Origin: Lamprobacter sp964516305 | GTDB taxonomy: Bacteria > Pseudomonadota > Gammaproteobacteria > Chromatiales > Chromatiaceae | Length of the DNA: 7,437 nucleotides | Direction: 5' to 3' | NCBI GenBank assembly: GCA_964516305.1 | Contig: CAZEZH010000146.1 | Span: 1 to 7,437 of the forward strand | Part shown: in pieces, positions 6,446 through 7,437 of the stretch | Layout of the letters: the number at the start of each line of letters is the position of its first letter | How positions within the stretch are numbered: the first letter of the stretch is position 1 | The notes under the pieces: generated by a model | The model's input: the letters and a program-made list of their open reading frames with translations, nothing else | What the model was told of the DNA's origin: nothing | Database searches by the model: none | Position numbers and translations under genes: made by a program

Positions 6446-7413
6446 CCAAGCGTGAGCCACAACCACAGCTCGAGGAGCTGCTCAATCGCCTTGGCGTGAC
6501 CGGTCCGGCTGCGCAATGGTTGTTGGCTAAGCGCCAGGCGCTGGTGCCGACGGCTTCGCGTGATCGCGCTTCGCAGCGTCCCGCTGTTGCGAGCAGACGG
6601 CCGCGCCCGGTGCGAGCTTTACTGCTCTGGCTATTCTCGGCGCCAATGGTGCTAGCCGCCCTGGGCGCGCTGGCCGCTGGTCGGCTCGACGGATTTATTG
6701 CCGACGGCTCGGCCTGGCTCTTGGTTGCCTTGGCAGCGCTGTTGACGCGGCGGTCATCGCTGTCGCCGGCTGCCGCCGAAGAACAGCGGCGATTCAGCCA
6801 GGCCGGTCGGCGCTGGCAGCTGCCACTGCGCAATCTGGCGGCGGCCGCGTTGGCGGCCGGTACCTGCGTAGCTGCCCTCTATGGAGTGGGACATCCGCTC
6901 GGGGTCGGTCTTGGCTTCGCCGCCGTTGCCGTTCTGGGTTATCACCTGCTTTATGGTTTGGAGCCGCTGCGCGTGGGCATGCCGTTGAGCGCGCAGGATA
7001 AAGAATCGCGTGCGGTGATCGAGGCATTGGCCGAGGCAGAAGATCGGCTCATCACCATCGAGCGCGCTGCTGAGGCCATTGGGAACCGCGAGCTGAGTCA
7101 GCGCCTGGCACGCATCGCCGATCTGGGCCGGGGTATTCTGGCGCAGATTGCTGAGCGCCCGTCAGACCTGCGTCGTGCACGGCGTTTCTTGAGCGTCTTC
7201 CTCGAAGGTGCCGGACAGGTCTCCGACGGCTATGCCCGCACCCATCGGCATGCCGACTCGGCCGAGTTGGAGCAGAGCTTCCGCACTGTACTGATCACGA
7301 TCGAAGATCAGTTTCAGCGCCAGCGCGAGCGACTCCGCGAGGCCGATGTGCTCGACCTCGATGTGCAGATCGAGGTGCTGAAGAAACAGCTAGATCAAGA
7401 GGGGATTCGCTAG
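6442..7413 (+). CDS. xpaC: XpaC-family membrane protein (5-bromo-4-chloroindolyl phosphate hydrolysis family)
   Basis: The product (323 residues from GTG) belongs to the XpaC-like family, named from a Bacillus protein linked to hydrolysis of a chromogenic phosphate; its true biochemical role is unclear, and the family often sits beside telA-like genes. After a short soluble start (REPQPQLEELLNRLGVTGPA) there are two hydrophobic pairs, at about residues 58-81 plus 89-103 and 131-150 plus 152-173. A helical cytoplasmic domain follows, and the end LDLDVQIEVLKKQLDQEGI is the family's hallmark. No nuclease or phosphatase motif is visible. The start is uncertain: GTG at 6442 overlaps the upstream small ORF, while an in-frame TTG at 6421 would add 7 residues; neither has a good ribosome-binding site, and the frame is closed by a TAG at 6316. 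It is transcribed away from the ATPase operon. Confidence 0.82.
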   Translation: MTKREPQPQLEELLNRLGVTGPAAQWLLAKRQALVPTASRDRASQRPAVASRRPRPVRALLLWLFSAPMVLAALGALAAGRLDGFIADGSAWLLVALAALLTRRSSLSPAAAEEQRRFSQAGRRWQLPLRNLAAAALAAGTCVAALYGVGHPLGVGLGFAAVAVLGYHLLYGLEPLRVGMPLSAQDKESRAVIEALAEAEDRLITIERAAEAIGNRELSQRLARIADLGRGILAQIAERPSDLRRARRFLSVFLEGAGQVSDGYARTHRHADSAELEQSFRTVLITIEDQFQRQRERLREADVLDLDVQIEVLKKQLDQEGIR

Positions 7414-7437
7414 CGCCCACCAATCCTAAGTCAGCGC

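Noticed and set aside
7414..7437. Terminator or next gene after xpaC
   Set aside because: Only 24 nt remain; no hairpin or start codon with ribosome-binding site is visible.

Overview
The window reads as GC-rich proteobacterial chromosome. Most of it is one minus-strand operon for a V/A-type (rotary, archaeal-like) ATPase, running right to left. The gene content and the proteobacterial style of the neighbouring xpaC-like gene fit a gammaproteobacterium, possibly a Chromatiales-type sulfur or phototrophic bacterium. That placement is an impression from sequence style and was not tested.

Layout, in transcription order on the minus strand: a small coiled-coil peripheral-stalk subunit (G/H, 6013-5696), subunit C/d (5671-4622), the membrane subunit I/a (4572-2449), the c-ring subunit K (2369-1911), subunit F (1873-1466), peripheral-stalk subunit E (1469-828), and catalytic subunit A (822 to beyond position 1; its P-loop is in the window). 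Subunits B and D are not seen and would be expected past the left edge. Gaps are short (5 to 79 nt) and F/E overlap in a GTGA, so this looks like one transcript. Together the genes encode the catalytic head (A), central stalk (F, C), peripheral stalks (E, G/H) and the ion channel (I plus the K ring). The K ring keeps the ion-carrying glutamate but lacks part of the Na+ pocket known from Enterococcus hirae NtpK, which favours H+ as coupling ion.

From 6014 to 6307 lies a non-coding divergent spacer. To its right, on the plus strand, a possible 45-residue membrane or lipoprotein-like ORF (6308-6445) overlaps by GTGA the start of an XpaC-family membrane protein gene (6442-7413). XpaC-family genes are commonly followed by telA-like toxic-anion-resistance genes; that neighbour would lie outside the window.

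No RNA genes, CRISPR arrays, insertion sequences or phage genes were seen. The least explained items are the small ORF before xpaC, the long N-terminal extension of subunit I, and the juxtaposition of xpaC with the ATPase operon.
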